From positions 62,001-126,000 of the forward strand of contig JAJCXO010000156.1 of the NCBI GenBank assembly GCA_029263395.1: a stretch of 64,000 bases of DNA, given 5' to 3'. This document shows, one piece after another, positions 9,639 to 19,029 of this stretch. Source of the stretch: Acidobacteriota bacterium. GTDB lineage: Bacteria > Acidobacteriota > Thermoanaerobaculia > Multivoradales > J023. Position numbers and translations under genes: made by a program. Positions within the stretch are counted from its first letter, which is position 1; each line of letters starts with the position of its first letter. The notes beneath the pieces were generated by a model, which saw nothing but the letters and a program-made list of their open reading frames with translations, made no database searches and was not told where the DNA came from.

Positions 9639-9921
9639 ATCTGCGGCCGTCCCGAGCACCACGGGCGTCCAGCAGCGTTCGCAACGCCCTTGCAGTGCTC
9701 CCTTGACGTCCGATCAGTTGACCGAGATCGCCAGAATCTACACGCACGCGGAACAACTCACCGGAGCGGTTCGGACGAGCATTGACCCGGACCGCCTTCG
9801 GATGGTCAACCAGCAGGGAGATCAGGCGAGTCAGCGACTGACCAACAGGCTCACCGTCTGCCCCGCTTTCCACTGACTCGCTAGCTGCTGAGGTACCTTC
9901 TACCGACTCGGTTTCGGCCAT
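9613..9921 (-). CDS. khpA: KhpA-type KH-domain RNA-binding protein
   Basis: The 102-residue product has a KH domain in its C-terminal two thirds: 'LTRLISLLVDHPKAVRVNA' and the GXXG loop 'LIGRQGSTARALRTLL'. It differs from the usual KhpA of about 75 residues by an acidic Ser/Glu-rich N-terminal tail of about 30 residues. The ATG at 9921 was preferred over a TTG at 9954 that overlaps the rpsP stop; the latter would lengthen the tail by 11 residues. The gene lies between rpsP and rimM, the standard place for khpA. It is an RNA chaperone by family; its RNA targets are not evident. Confidence 0.9.
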   Translation of the reverse strand: MAETESVEGTSAASESVESGADGEPVGQSLTRLISLLVDHPKAVRVNARPNRSGELFRVRVDSGDLGQLIGRQGSTARALRTLLDARGARDGRRYGLEILES

Positions 9922-9950
9922 TGGCTCACCGTAGTGTTCTTGCTCCGCGC

Positions 9951-10424
9951 TCAAGCAGAGTCCGCCTCTTTCTTGGCCTCGTCGTCAGAAGCCGCCTCGG
10001 GTTCTGCTTCAGTGGCTTCAGCTACCTCGGCGGCACTGGTTTCCGCCGAGTCGTCGGCACTGGTTTCCGCCGCCGCTTCAGCTTCGACCTCAGCAGCGGC
10101 CGCCTCAGGCGCTGACTTTTCGGACTTCGATGCCTCTTCTGCTGGTGCTGGTCCCGCGGCCTCGGCGACGGCTGGTGCCTCACTGGCGGACACTCGCGCC
10201 TGGTCAACCAGCTTCTTTACCACCTTCGACGGCTGTGCGCCATTGCTCATCCAGTGGTCCACACGGTCGATGTCGAGCTTCAGGGTGACGGGCTTTTTGC
10301 GCGGATCGTAATAGCCGACCACCTCGAGCGCCGCAGCGGTTGGAACTCGACGTGAGTCCGAAACCACGACACGGTAGAACGGCCGATGCCGGCTGCCCAT
10401 ACGGCGGAGCCGAATCTTCAACAT
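9951..10424 (-). CDS. rpsP: 30S ribosomal protein bS16 with long Ala/Glu-rich tail
   Basis: Residues 1-78 are a normal bS16 ('MLKIRLRRMGSRHRPFYRVV', 'VGYYDPRKKP', 'DRVDHWMSNGAQPSKVV'). They are followed by about 79 residues made almost only of Ala, Glu, Ser and Asp, which makes the product 157 residues against the usual 80-90. The tail is acidic and is predicted to be disordered. GGAGG lies nine bases before the ATG at 10424. Alanine/glutamate tails on bS16 are known in some phyla, but this one is long. Confidence 0.96.
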   Translation of the reverse strand: MLKIRLRRMGSRHRPFYRVVVSDSRRVPTAAALEVVGYYDPRKKPVTLKLDIDRVDHWMSNGAQPSKVVKKLVDQARVSASEAPAVAEAAGPAPAEEASKSEKSAPEAAAAEVEAEAAAETSADDSAETSAAEVAEATEAEPEAASDDEAKKEADSA

Positions 10425-10625
10425 GCTAGGGAACCTCCAGATCTGTTGCGTTTTGGGCGCGGCGAGAGAGGACGGGAACCACTAGATGGTTGAACCGATG
10501 CCGCACAAGGTCGCGCATCTTAGCAGGACTCGACGTTCGAAGCCAGCATTTTGTTGCCGACCACTTCCTCGTCTAGATCAAGACGGGTACCTCCCAGTCG
10601 CTTTGAACCAGATCCTCGGAGAAAA

Positions 10626-11942
10626 TCATACGCCCATTGAGCGCCGTAGGAATTTGCCGCTGGCACCCTTCATCATCTTACGCATTGCCTGATACTGCTT
10701 GAGCAATCGGTTGATATCCTGGACTCGGGTTCCGGAGCCGCGGGCGACCCGACGCTTACGGCGTGCGTTGAGTAGCCCAGGCTTGGATCGCTCCAGCGGA
10801 GTCATCGAATTGATGATGGCTTCGATCCGCTTGAGCTGCCCTTCGTCGACTGACGACGCATCAAGCCCCTTGAGCGGCCCCATCTTGGGCATCAATTTGA
10901 GGAGTTCGGACAGTGGCCCCATACGGCGCATCTGCCGCAATTGATCGCGCAAGTCTTCGAGCGTGAACTCCTGGCTGACGATACGTTTGGCCAGACGTTC
11001 GGTCTCGGCGGAATCGAGTCCCTCTTCAGCCTTTTCGATCAACGACAGAACATCGCCCATCCCGAGGATGCGCGAAGCGAGTCGATCGGGATGGAAAAGA
11101 TCGAGTTCGTCGAGCTTCTCTCCGGTACCGAGGAAACGGATCGGCACATCGGTGACTGTACGAATCGACAACGCGGCGCCACCACGACTATCACCATCGA
11201 GCTTGGTCAGGATAATGCCGGTCAGTGGCATCGCAGCGCCGAATTCCTGGGCGCTCTTGACTGCATCTTGGCCGGTCATGGCGTCCGCCACGAACAGCGT
11301 CTCGACCGGCTTGATGATGTCGGTGAGCTTGCGCAGTTCGGTCATCAGCTCTTCGTCGATATGCAGCCGGCCCGCGGAATCGAAAATCAAAGTGTCGTGG
11401 TTGCGCTCGCGGGCATAGGTCAAGGAACGACGTGCCAGAGCCAGGACGTCCTCCCCCGCTTCGGGACCGAGTACTGGCACACCCACTTGTCCACCGACTT
11501 GGGTCAGCTGCTCAACCGCCGCAGCCCGCTGAAGATCGCCCGCTACCAACAGTGGCTGGCGCCCCCGCTTGCGCAACCGCCCCGCCAATTTCCCAACCGT
11601 GGTGGTTTTACCCGAACCTTGCAAACCACACAGCAGGATTACCGCTGGCTTGCCCTCCAAACGAAGTTCTTTACCTTCCTCGCCAAGCAGTGCGGTCAAC
11701 TCATCGCGAACAATCTTGATGACTTGCTGCGCTGGCGTCAGGCTTTCGAGAACCTCCTTACCTTCCGCCCGTTCGCGAATTCGGGCAACAAAGGACTTGA
11801 CCACGCGAAAATTGACATCGGCTTCGAGCAACGCGAGTCGAATCTGCCGCAGAGCGGAGTCCAATACCTCGCGGGAGACAGTGCCTTCCCCTTTTAGTCG
11901 ACGGAAAACATCTTGTAGCTTGTTCTGCAGACCATCAAACAT
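10626..11942 (-). CDS. ffh: Signal recognition particle protein Ffh (SRP54)
   Basis: The 438-residue protein has an N domain ('MFDGLQNKLQDVFRRLKGEG'), a G domain with P-loop 'GLQGSGKTTTVGKLAG', G3 'DSAGRLHIDEELM' and G4 'TKLDGDSRGGAAL', and a methionine-rich M domain with 'RVARGSGTRVQDINRLL', which binds 4.5S RNA. The closing 'MKGASGKFLRRSMGV' is short. The G2-like loop reads 'GDLQRAAAVEQL' where a proline is usual after the arginine. Ffh targets nascent membrane proteins to FtsY. A 200-base gap without a recognisable element separates it from rpsP. Confidence 0.97.
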   Translation of the reverse strand: MFDGLQNKLQDVFRRLKGEGTVSREVLDSALRQIRLALLEADVNFRVVKSFVARIRERAEGKEVLESLTPAQQVIKIVRDELTALLGEEGKELRLEGKPAVILLCGLQGSGKTTTVGKLAGRLRKRGRQPLLVAGDLQRAAAVEQLTQVGGQVGVPVLGPEAGEDVLALARRSLTYARERNHDTLIFDSAGRLHIDEELMTELRKLTDIIKPVETLFVADAMTGQDAVKSAQEFGAAMPLTGIILTKLDGDSRGGAALSIRTVTDVPIRFLGTGEKLDELDLFHPDRLASRILGMGDVLSLIEKAEEGLDSAETERLAKRIVSQEFTLEDLRDQLRQMRRMGPLSELLKLMPKMGPLKGLDASSVDEGQLKRIEAIINSMTPLERSKPGLLNARRKRRVARGSGTRVQDINRLLKQYQAMRKMMKGASGKFLRRSMGV

Positions 11943-12220
11943 GAAACGCTATCTCCCTGCTGTCTTCTATCTCTTCGTGAGCCGACTTCGTCTCCCAGTG
12001 GCTTGGCTGTCAGCCTGTAAGCTTATCGCTTTCAAGACGCTTCTGCGATGCAGCAGCTCTTCTCGGCAGCGGTGAATCATACAGCCAGAGGCCAGTTTTT
12101 CATCAGCGCTCCGTGCCCCAAAGGCCACGAGGCTGAAGGCAACCACTAACACTACCAACACAAGTGGTTTTACGGGCGCAGGATAACCTCTGAGACGACC
12201 GCGATGGGTGGGCCAGCGAC

Positions 12221-12226
12221 TATACT
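12221..12226 (+). promoter_or_regulatory. Putative -10 element of a near-leaderless pyk transcript
   Basis: TATACT ends only nine bases before the pyk ATG at 12236, and no Shine-Dalgarno sequence is present. If this hexamer is a sigma-70-type -10 box, transcription would start within about three bases of the start codon, giving a leaderless or nearly leaderless mRNA. No convincing -35 hexamer is seen 16-18 bases upstream. This rests on the bases alone. Confidence 0.4.
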
Positions 12227-12235
12227 CACGCCATC

Positions 12236-13720
12236 ATGGATCGACGTGCCAAAATTGTCGCTACCCTCGGCCCCGCCAGCGCTAGCGAAGAGGTCCTCGA
12301 ACGCCTGCTACAAAGCGGCGTTGACGTCGTGCGGCTCAATATGTCGCACGGCAACCAGGCAGACCATCGCCGTTTAATGCAGCGTCTGCGTCGTCTTGCT
12401 CGCCAACAGCGCCGCTTCGTGCCAGTCATTGTCGACTTGATGGGTCCCAGGTACCGCCTCGGCGAGGTGGTGAAGGGGCCGCGCACGTTGACCGCGGGAC
12501 AAGAAGTTTTTCTTGGTACTCGCGGCCGGGAGACCGACTTACCGATCGGTGATCGGGAGCTGCTCGATCACCTCCGAGCCGGCGAACGCATGCTGATCGA
12601 CAACGGCATGGTCGAGCTCGAGATCCTCTCCTGCCAAGCGGACGGCGTCTCCACGAAAGTGGTTCATGGCGGCCTTGTCGCAACCCGCAAGGGCATCAAT
12701 TTGCCGGATACCGATCTGCCGTTCACCATCTCCGAGAAAGACCACAGCGACATCGAATTCGCCTTGCGGGAAGGCGCCGACTTTCTTGCCGTCAGCTTCG
12801 TCGGCGGCCCGGATGATCTTCAGGCTGTCCGTGCCGCGCTCCGCAAACATGGCGGCATGCTGCCGCTCATCGCCAAGCTCGAACGCGCCGCGGTGCTACC
12901 CGCCCTCGACGCCACCGTTGAAGCCTCAGATGGAGTGATGGTGGCGCGGGGCGACCTCGGCGTCGAGGTGCCAGTGCACAATGTACCGGTCCTTCAAAAG
13001 AAGATCATCGCTGCCGGCCGCCGGGTCGGTAAACCGGTCATCGTCGCCACTCAAATGCTGGAATCGATGATTGAGCAACCACGGCCGACCCGCGCCGAGG
13101 CTTCAGATTGTGCCAACGCAGTTTTTGATGGCGCCGATGCCTTGATGCTTTCGGGCGAAACCGCCGCCGGGATCGATCCGGTCAAAGTTGTCGTCACGAT
13201 GTCGAAAATCATTGTCGAGGCTGAGGCTTACCGACCACCAAGCCTCGAGGACTTCTCGGATCGCCAGCCGGAACCGCTGCTGCCCGGCACCTCGGAGCAG
13301 GTCAACATCAACCCGGACCTCGACAAACATCTCGAGATTCCGGACGTGGTCTCGGCTGCAGCCGTCTATGCGACCCACCGACTCGACGTCCGCCAGATCG
13401 TCGCCTTCAGCCAGGGCGGTTTCACCGCCCGTATGATCGCCCGCTATCGACCCCGGACGCCCATTACGGTCTTCACTCGCGAACCTGATGTCGCTCGTCG
13501 ACTGCAGTTGGTTTGGGGCGCACGCCCGTTGTTGTTGGAGGACGAACTCCAACACCACGACCAGGTGGTGAAATTGGTAGACCGCCAGCTGATCGAAGCA
13601 GAGTTGGCCCAGCCTGGAGATGTGATCATTATTCTGATGGGGGTACCGATCCCTGACCGCCCCTTGACCAATTTGATGCGTGTTCACCGGGTACGCGAGC
13701 TGGAAAAGACCGCCACCTAA
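12236..13720 (+). CDS. pyk: Pyruvate kinase
   Basis: The 494-residue protein covers all pyruvate kinase domains: 'RRAKIVATLGPAS', 'DVVRLNMSHGNQADH', the B-domain region after 'VDLMGPRYRLGEV', 'LPLIAKLERAAVLPALD', 'GVMVARGDLGVEVP', 'VIVATQMLESMIEQPRPTRA' and 'DALMLSGETAAGIDPV'. A C-terminal allosteric-type domain begins at about residue 370. The usual 'DLxGPKIR' motif reads 'DLMGPRYR', a conservative change. It makes ATP and pyruvate from PEP in glycolysis. It is transcribed away from ffh and is followed 62 bases later by the S9 peptidase. Confidence 0.96.
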   Translation: MDRRAKIVATLGPASASEEVLERLLQSGVDVVRLNMSHGNQADHRRLMQRLRRLARQQRRFVPVIVDLMGPRYRLGEVVKGPRTLTAGQEVFLGTRGRETDLPIGDRELLDHLRAGERMLIDNGMVELEILSCQADGVSTKVVHGGLVATRKGINLPDTDLPFTISEKDHSDIEFALREGADFLAVSFVGGPDDLQAVRAALRKHGGMLPLIAKLERAAVLPALDATVEASDGVMVARGDLGVEVPVHNVPVLQKKIIAAGRRVGKPVIVATQMLESMIEQPRPTRAEASDCANAVFDGADALMLSGETAAGIDPVKVVVTMSKIIVEAEAYRPPSLEDFSDRQPEPLLPGTSEQVNINPDLDKHLEIPDVVSAAAVYATHRLDVRQIVAFSQGGFTARMIARYRPRTPITVFTREPDVARRLQLVWGARPLLLEDELQHHDQVVKLVDRQLIEAELAQPGDVIIILMGVPIPDRPLTNLMRVHRVRELEKTAT

Positions 13721-13782
13721 AGGCCCGGAACGGTCCAAGGTCCAAGGCTCGGCGCGTCATATCCCGAACAGGAGATCCGATC

Positions 13783-15867
13783 ATGATCGACGCCCGCCCC
13801 ACGTTTCTGGCGCTCTGCGCAGCAGTCTTTGCCTGTCTAACACTGGTCGCGACAGTCGATATCGCGAAGGCCGACGATACGCTGGCTGCCAATTCAACTC
13901 ACTTTCAGTTGATGGACGTTTTCGAGTTGGAGTGGGCCTCCGACCCACAGATTTCACCGGACGGACAGCAGATCGTCTATGTGCGCAACTTCATGGACGT
14001 CATGTCCGATCGACGACGCTCGAATCTATGGACGATCAGTACCGATGGTCGTGATCATCGACCGTTGACCAGCGGTCTCGATAATGATGCGTCGCCGCGT
14101 TGGTCACCGGACGGCAAGCGTCTACTGTTCACATCCAATGACGGTGGCTCAACTCAACTCTTCGTACGCTGGATGGACAGCGGCCAGACTGCCAGACTAA
14201 CGCAACTGACGAACTCACCGAGCGGTCTTTCCTGGTCGCCGGATGGCCAGTGGATCGCCTTTTCGATGTTGGTCAGCGAAAGCTCATCAGCATTCGTTCA
14301 GTTGCCCAAGAAGCCGGCGGGAGCAACTTGGGCCGAAGATGCCATGGCGATCGACAAACTGATCTACCGCTCTGATGGGGCCGGTTATCTCGGCGATGGT
14401 TTCCATCAGATATTCGTACTTTCAACCGAGGGTAGCACCCCTCGCCAGATCACCTCAGGCTCTTTCAATCATCGCAGCCAAACGGTTTGGACACCCGATA
14501 GTGAGGCGCTGATCTTCTCCGCCAACCGCCACGAAAACTGGCAGTTCGACCCTGAGAACTCCGAGCTCTACGAAGTTCGTCTCAAAGACGGCAGAATCCA
14601 TCCCCTCACCGATCGCCAAGGGCCAGATCATTCTCCGGCGCTGTCACCGGACGGCCAACACATCGCCTACGTCGGGTACGACGATCGACTTCTGGGCTAC
14701 CAGGTGGAGATCCTCTACGTTATGCCCAGAGCGGGTGGCACTCCGGAAGCTTGGACTACCAAGCTCGATCGTAGTGTCGACTCCCCGGTCTGGAGCGTTG
14801 ACGGTGAGGGAGTATTTTTCAAGTTCTCAGACCATGGCAATACCAAGATCGGCTTCGTCACGGAAGCTGGCAAGGTCGAAACCGTGGCCGCGGATGTCGG
14901 AGGCACCTCGATTGGCCGGCCTTACGGCGGCGGTTCCTTCTCGGCTGCTGACAGCGGGCAGCTCGCGTTCACCCAGACCCGTCCCGACCATCCCGCTGAT
15001 GTGGCGACGGTGCGACGCGGCAGTCCGGGAGCTCGACGCCTGACCCATCTCAACGACGATCTGTTCACTCACAAGCAACTCGGCCAGATCGAAGAGCTGT
15101 GGTGGAAGTCGTCTCACGACGGCCGGCGAATCCAAGGCTGGCTCATCAAGCCTCCGACGTTCGACCCCACCAAGAAGTACCCGTTGATTCTAGAAATCCA
15201 CGGCGGCCCCTTCGCAGACTATGGTGATCGCTTCGCCGCCGAGCCACAACTCTTCGCAACCGCCGGTTACGTCGTGCTCTACGCCAATCCACGCGGGAGC
15301 AGCAGTTACGGCGGGGAGTTCGGCAACCTCATCCATCATGCCTACCCTGGTAACGACTACGATGACTTGATGTCCGGCGTCGACGCCGTGATCGCCAAAG
15401 GTTACGTCGACGAAGACAACCTGTTTGTGACCGGCGGCAGCGGTGGTGGCACCTTGACTACTTGGATCGTCGGTACCACTAACCGTTTTCGCGCTGCGGT
15501 CTCTGCCAAGCCGGTCATCAACTGGACCAGCTTCGCGCTGACCTCCGACAGTTACAACTTCTTCTACAAATATTGGTTCCCGGGATTCCCGTGGGACCAC
15601 CCCGAGCAATACCACCAGCGCTCCCCGCTTTCACGGGTCGGCAAGGTCCAGACACCAACCATGTTGCTGACCGGCGAGGCCGACTACCGAACCCCGATCT
15701 CCGAGTCAGAGCAGTATTACCAGGCTCTCAAGCTACGCCAAGTCGACACCATGCTGGTGCGCATTCCCGGCGCGTCTCATGGGATCGCTCGCCGACCCTC
15801 GAACTTGATGACCAAAGTCGCACATATTCTCGCTTGGTTCGAGAAGTACCGTGAGACCGACCTTTAG
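13783..15867 (+). CDS. Exported S9-family (prolyl oligopeptidase/DPP-like) serine peptidase
   Basis: The 694-residue protein starts at an ATG with AGGAGA upstream and has a signal peptide ('FLALCAAVFACLTLVATVDIAKA'). Residues about 45-400 form a TolB/WD40-like beta-propeller with repeated 'SPDG' blades. The catalytic alpha/beta-hydrolase domain follows: 'LILEIHGGPFADYG', 'GGSGGG' with nucleophile Ser553, 'TGEADYRTPI' with Asp634 and 'PGASHG' with His666. All three triad residues are present. It probably digests peptides in the periplasm or outside the cell. Confidence 0.95.
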   Translation: MIDARPTFLALCAAVFACLTLVATVDIAKADDTLAANSTHFQLMDVFELEWASDPQISPDGQQIVYVRNFMDVMSDRRRSNLWTISTDGRDHRPLTSGLDNDASPRWSPDGKRLLFTSNDGGSTQLFVRWMDSGQTARLTQLTNSPSGLSWSPDGQWIAFSMLVSESSSAFVQLPKKPAGATWAEDAMAIDKLIYRSDGAGYLGDGFHQIFVLSTEGSTPRQITSGSFNHRSQTVWTPDSEALIFSANRHENWQFDPENSELYEVRLKDGRIHPLTDRQGPDHSPALSPDGQHIAYVGYDDRLLGYQVEILYVMPRAGGTPEAWTTKLDRSVDSPVWSVDGEGVFFKFSDHGNTKIGFVTEAGKVETVAADVGGTSIGRPYGGGSFSAADSGQLAFTQTRPDHPADVATVRRGSPGARRLTHLNDDLFTHKQLGQIEELWWKSSHDGRRIQGWLIKPPTFDPTKKYPLILEIHGGPFADYGDRFAAEPQLFATAGYVVLYANPRGSSSYGGEFGNLIHHAYPGNDYDDLMSGVDAVIAKGYVDEDNLFVTGGSGGGTLTTWIVGTTNRFRAAVSAKPVINWTSFALTSDSYNFFYKYWFPGFPWDHPEQYHQRSPLSRVGKVQTPTMLLTGEADYRTPISESEQYYQALKLRQVDTMLVRIPGASHGIARRPSNLMTKVAHILAWFEKYRETDL

Positions 15868-15985
15868 TGATCTCTAGCCTATAGATCCCGTCCCTAAGCG
15901 CCCGTTACGCATGTAGGGTGCACGGAGCGTGATCGGTCATGATCTCGAGGCTACCAAACTATGGGACAACGAACCCAATTTAGTG

Positions 15986-16564
15986 CTATTCACCTGGGCC
16001 ATACAGTAGCGTCTTGGCGTATTTCACACCGTATTCGATCCCTGAGGTGACACTTAGGACCAATGCTCCCAACAGCGCAATATGCCCGAGCTCCTGCCAC
16101 GATCCCATCTGTTCATAGAAGATCAGTAGGGCAATAGCCAAGACCTGAGAAACTGTCTTCAACTTGCCGGACCAGGATGCAGAGATGACGATTCCCTGCG
16201 ACGCGGCAACACTGCGCAAAGTCGAAATAGCGAACTCGCGGGCGACAATCGTCACCACAATCCAGGCCGGGGCACGCCCGAGCTCAACCAGAGAGATAAA
16301 TGCTGCCGACGTAAGAATCTTGTCCGCGGCTGGATCGAGTAGCTTGCCCAAACGGGTCACCAGCCCCCAGCGACGGGCGATAAAACCATCCAGGAAATCG
16401 GTCAGCGCGGCCAGCAAGAACAGCCCAAGTCCAACAAACTCTTTACCGTCGAACTTGGTGAGCAGCACGACGACGAGAATCGGCACCAGGAGAATGCGCA
16501 GAAAAGTCAGCGTGTTCGGCACACTGAACACCTGCGACAAAGCGAGAGGAGTCTTCGAAGCCAC
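15986..16564 (-). CDS. pgsA: CDP-diacylglycerol-glycerol-3-phosphate 3-phosphatidyltransferase
   Basis: The 192-residue membrane protein carries the CDP-alcohol phosphatidyltransferase signature. It spans 'DFLDGFIARRWG', 'TRLGKLLDPAADK', giving the D-x2-DG-x2-AR-x8-G-x3-D-x3-D pattern. The N-terminal 'SVPNTLTFLRILLVPILV' is typical of PgsA. Several transmembrane segments follow. It makes phosphatidylglycerol phosphate in the inner membrane. The start is a GTG at 16564. Another enzyme of the same superfamily (such as PssA) is possible but the N-terminal motif fits PgsA best. Confidence 0.93.
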   Translation of the reverse strand: MASKTPLALSQVFSVPNTLTFLRILLVPILVVVLLTKFDGKEFVGLGLFLLAALTDFLDGFIARRWGLVTRLGKLLDPAADKILTSAAFISLVELGRAPAWIVVTIVAREFAISTLRSVAASQGIVISASWSGKLKTVSQVLAIALLIFYEQMGSWQELGHIALLGALVLSVTSGIEYGVKYAKTLLYGPGE

Positions 16565-16649
16565 TATGGAGATCGCAAGTGTTGGCGGACGCAGGAGTAG
16601 AGTAGGCTTTCGACGACCTGGCGTCGAGAAACGAAAATCCTAGGATGCC

Positions 16650-17390
16650 TCAGTTGGACTTGGGACGCTTGGTGGTGAATCGGATCCGATTGTTGCCACC
16701 GCGACTCATGAAGACATCTGCACCTCGTGGTTGGGGCTTCGCGATGGGAGTCGCGGCAGTTGGTGCCGACGCTTGCTGTGTCGGTTTGACGACCGGGCGG
16801 GCGGGCTGCTGAAAACTGGTAGGAGCCGAACCGCGATAGAGGCTCAGTACCTTGCGGACATAGTTGCGAGTCTCCCGATAGGGAGGGATGCCACCGTATT
16901 GGGTGACCGCTCCGGGCCCGGCGTTGTACGCTGCCAATGCCAGGCTGACATCACCCGAAAACCGATCGAGCTGACGACGCAGATAGAGCGTACCCCCACG
17001 GATATTTTGCCCTGGGTCATACGGATCCGTGACTCGTAGCGAACGTGCGGTGTCGGGCATCAGCTGCATCAAGCCCATGGCTCCTTTGCGCGATCGCGCC
17101 CGTGGATTGTAGGCCGACTCGACCTGAATCACGGCCTGCACCAGTTGCGGGCTCAACCCTCTGTCCCGCGCATAGTGGTCGATCAGGTCAGCCAAGCCCG
17201 CTCCTGGAACTGGGCGCAAGCTACCCGACGTATGCCGGACGTAGTAGGACTCGGAAGGATCGTAAACCACTTTGGTACCGTCGGCTTTGACCTTGACCTG
17301 CACCTTGGCCTCGGCAACCGAGGCAGCACCGAAAGCAGTAAGCAGCACGACACTCGCCAGTGTCGCAGCAGGGTGATGCCGAGGACTCAC
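16650..17390 (-). CDS. Exported lytic transglycosylase (SLT family) with DUF4124-like segment
   Basis: Catalytic SLT/GH23 domain: 'LVQAVIQVESAYNPRARSRK' (catalytic Glu in QVES), 'GAMGLMQLMPDTARSLRV', 'NIRGGTLYLRRQLDRF' and 'ALAAYNAGPGAVTQYGGIPP'. The mature N-terminus contains 'VKADGTKVVYDPSE', like the small DUF4124 domain often joined to these enzymes. The C-terminus is Pro/Ala/Thr-rich. The GTG at 17390 gives a regular signal peptide (HHPAATLASVVLLTAFGAASVAEA); upstream in-frame ATGs at 17462 and 17495 would put 24 or more polar residues before it. It cleaves peptidoglycan glycan strands in the periplasm. Confidence 0.9.
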   Translation of the reverse strand: MSPRHHPAATLASVVLLTAFGAASVAEAKVQVKVKADGTKVVYDPSESYYVRHTSGSLRPVPGAGLADLIDHYARDRGLSPQLVQAVIQVESAYNPRARSRKGAMGLMQLMPDTARSLRVTDPYDPGQNIRGGTLYLRRQLDRFSGDVSLALAAYNAGPGAVTQYGGIPPYRETRNYVRKVLSLYRGSAPTSFQQPARPVVKPTQQASAPTAATPIAKPQPRGADVFMSRGGNNRIRFTTKRPKSN

Positions 17391-17542
17391 CCTTGGACTG
17401 TCGTTCGGCAGTCGGCACACCTTCGATGGCCAGCGCAGACTCGAGAAACTATACGTCAGCATAGGACCAATGATTTTACATCGATCTGCAAGCATCTGCC
17501 AAACTATCGACGAGTTGTGCCTCCTCGAGTGGTCTGGCGCAC

Positions 17543-18385
17543 CTACGGATCTGCAGCCAACACGACGGCAGATCCGCGACCGATCTCAGGCTCGGCCCAA
17601 CAATAGCGCGAGGGATCCATCCTGAGCCAAGCAAATCGCATCCGGAGCCAGGCCCCCTGCCAGTAATCTCGGAATGTGAGGCCACCGGCCCGCAGAGCGC
17701 GGTAGTGCCCCAACCAAACCGCGATCACAATCCCGCTAAACAAGACTCGATGCAGTCCATAGGTCGCTTGCAACAACATCCGTGGGCGACACCGCAGAAG
17801 GATCGCCAGTCGCTCGTATTGGAAACGAATGTGATGCACCTCGTCATGCAGGATCTGGTTGCAAAGCGGACGCAGTCGCGGCGACCGAGTCGCATCGCGA
17901 ATCGCCTTGTAGAAGATCAAGGCGAGCGTCTCCACCATGATCACCACCGTCGCCCAGAGCTCCATACTCGGCAAACAATAACGAATCGCACGGAACATGG
18001 AGTCTCCCCAATTACGGCGGATTCTAGGGATACCCGCAACATCCAAGAACTTCCCGAGCTCGGTACCATGGCTCTGCTCTTCCCGAATGAATAGGCGCAC
18101 TACCTCGATAAAAAGTGGGTCCTGCTGACGATGGGCATACCGCTCAGCGGCTGCCAACAGGTGACGCCCATCCGACGTCTCACCCAATTGCCAGGCTTGC
18201 AGAGAGCCCGCTACCGCCTTCCTCTCCTTGTGAGACAACTCATCGGCCTGGGCGCCGAGCCCTTGGTCACCCTGCCCAACCTGCTCCCAGGGAACCTCGA
18301 GTCGCTGCGCGGCATTACGAAGGAAGTACTCGTGCCACTGACCCGAAGTGCGAACAGTCAACAAATCCATCGTCTTCTCGTTCAT
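17543..18385 (-). CDS. Ferritin-like di-iron protein
   Basis: The 280-residue helical protein has the spaced carboxylate/histidine ligands of the ferritin-like superfamily: 'LFIREEQSHGTELGKFL' (E and E..H), 'MVETLALIFYKAI' and 'LHDEVHHIRFQYERLA' (E..H). Hydrophobic helices near residues 135-165 and 210-230 may be buried or membrane-associated. GGAGG precedes the ATG at 18385. Family members include di-iron oxidases and unknown proteins found near DinB genes, and a DinB-family gene is next door here. The reaction cannot be assigned from sequence. Confidence 0.75.
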   Translation of the reverse strand: MNEKTMDLLTVRTSGQWHEYFLRNAAQRLEVPWEQVGQGDQGLGAQADELSHKERKAVAGSLQAWQLGETSDGRHLLAAAERYAHRQQDPLFIEVVRLFIREEQSHGTELGKFLDVAGIPRIRRNWGDSMFRAIRYCLPSMELWATVVIMVETLALIFYKAIRDATRSPRLRPLCNQILHDEVHHIRFQYERLAILLRCRPRMLLQATYGLHRVLFSGIVIAVWLGHYRALRAGGLTFRDYWQGAWLRMRFAWLRMDPSRYCWAEPEIGRGSAVVLAADP

Positions 18386-18498
18386 CGCTACCTCCTAGGC
18401 CCGATGAGAGCACCTTGCTGTGACGGTGCTCGCGGTGCGATGAGGCGACTTCGAGAAGAACTGTGGCGGTGATGTGGCGAAGACCTAACTCGTCGAAC

Positions 18499-19029
18499 TC
18501 AGGCGCCGCCTCTCTGGGGCTTCAGGTAACGCTCCTCGAGCACCTTCAAGTGATGGATCTCGTGTCCAACGATGATGAAGGGAAAGGCCCGCACACTGAA
18601 CTCGACGCCACTGGCTATGCCGCGCTGATCCCACATCACCTCGTCAAAGCCTTCGAAGAGAGCAATGCTGGAACGCCGCAACGATTCGAGCTCCCCGAGG
18701 AGGGTCGCCAGCGGACGCGAATTCGCGTTGGTGGTAGCGGTCCATTGGTCCTGATCCATACCCGGCAACGCCGCAGGATCCTGACGGGCAACGCTCAGGG
18801 CCCGGTAGCCAAAGACTCGTTCCGTGTCGATCATATGCCCAACGACTTCCCTGAGAGTCCACTTGCCGGACTCGTAAGCGAATGTCTCCCATTTCGAGGC
18901 GATACCGTCGAGGGCCTCGCGGGTCCGACACACGCCCTGATCCAACAACTCCAAGATGTCTCCATCCGGCACTTGGTTGACGTAAAGACCGTAATATTCC
19001 GCGTACTCCGAAGTCTCTGGGCGCCGCAT
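18499..19029 (-). CDS. DinB-family (four-helix bundle) protein
   Basis: The 176-residue protein matches the DinB_2 type: 'WTLREVVGHMIDTERVFGYR' with the first His, a central helix, and 'IIVGHEIHHLKVLEERYL' with the two C-terminal histidines that typically complete a metal-binding triad. Such proteins are metal-dependent thiol-handling enzymes or have unknown roles. The ATG at 19029 has TTGGAGGATCGAG directly upstream; a frame extension to 19137 lacks support and was not used. Confidence 0.85.
   Translation of the reverse strand: MRRPETSEYAEYYGLYVNQVPDGDILELLDQGVCRTREALDGIASKWETFAYESGKWTLREVVGHMIDTERVFGYRALSVARQDPAALPGMDQDQWTATTNANSRPLATLLGELESLRRSSIALFEGFDEVMWDQRGIASGVEFSVRAFPFIIVGHEIHHLKVLEERYLKPQRGGA

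Noticed and set aside
10425-10625. Possible RNA gene between rpsP and ffh
   Set aside because: No tRNA, 4.5S RNA or other conserved structure was recognised by eye.
11967-12161. 64-residue minus-strand frame upstream of ffh
   Set aside because: Only a short hydrophobic start followed by basic sequence, no ribosome site and no family match.
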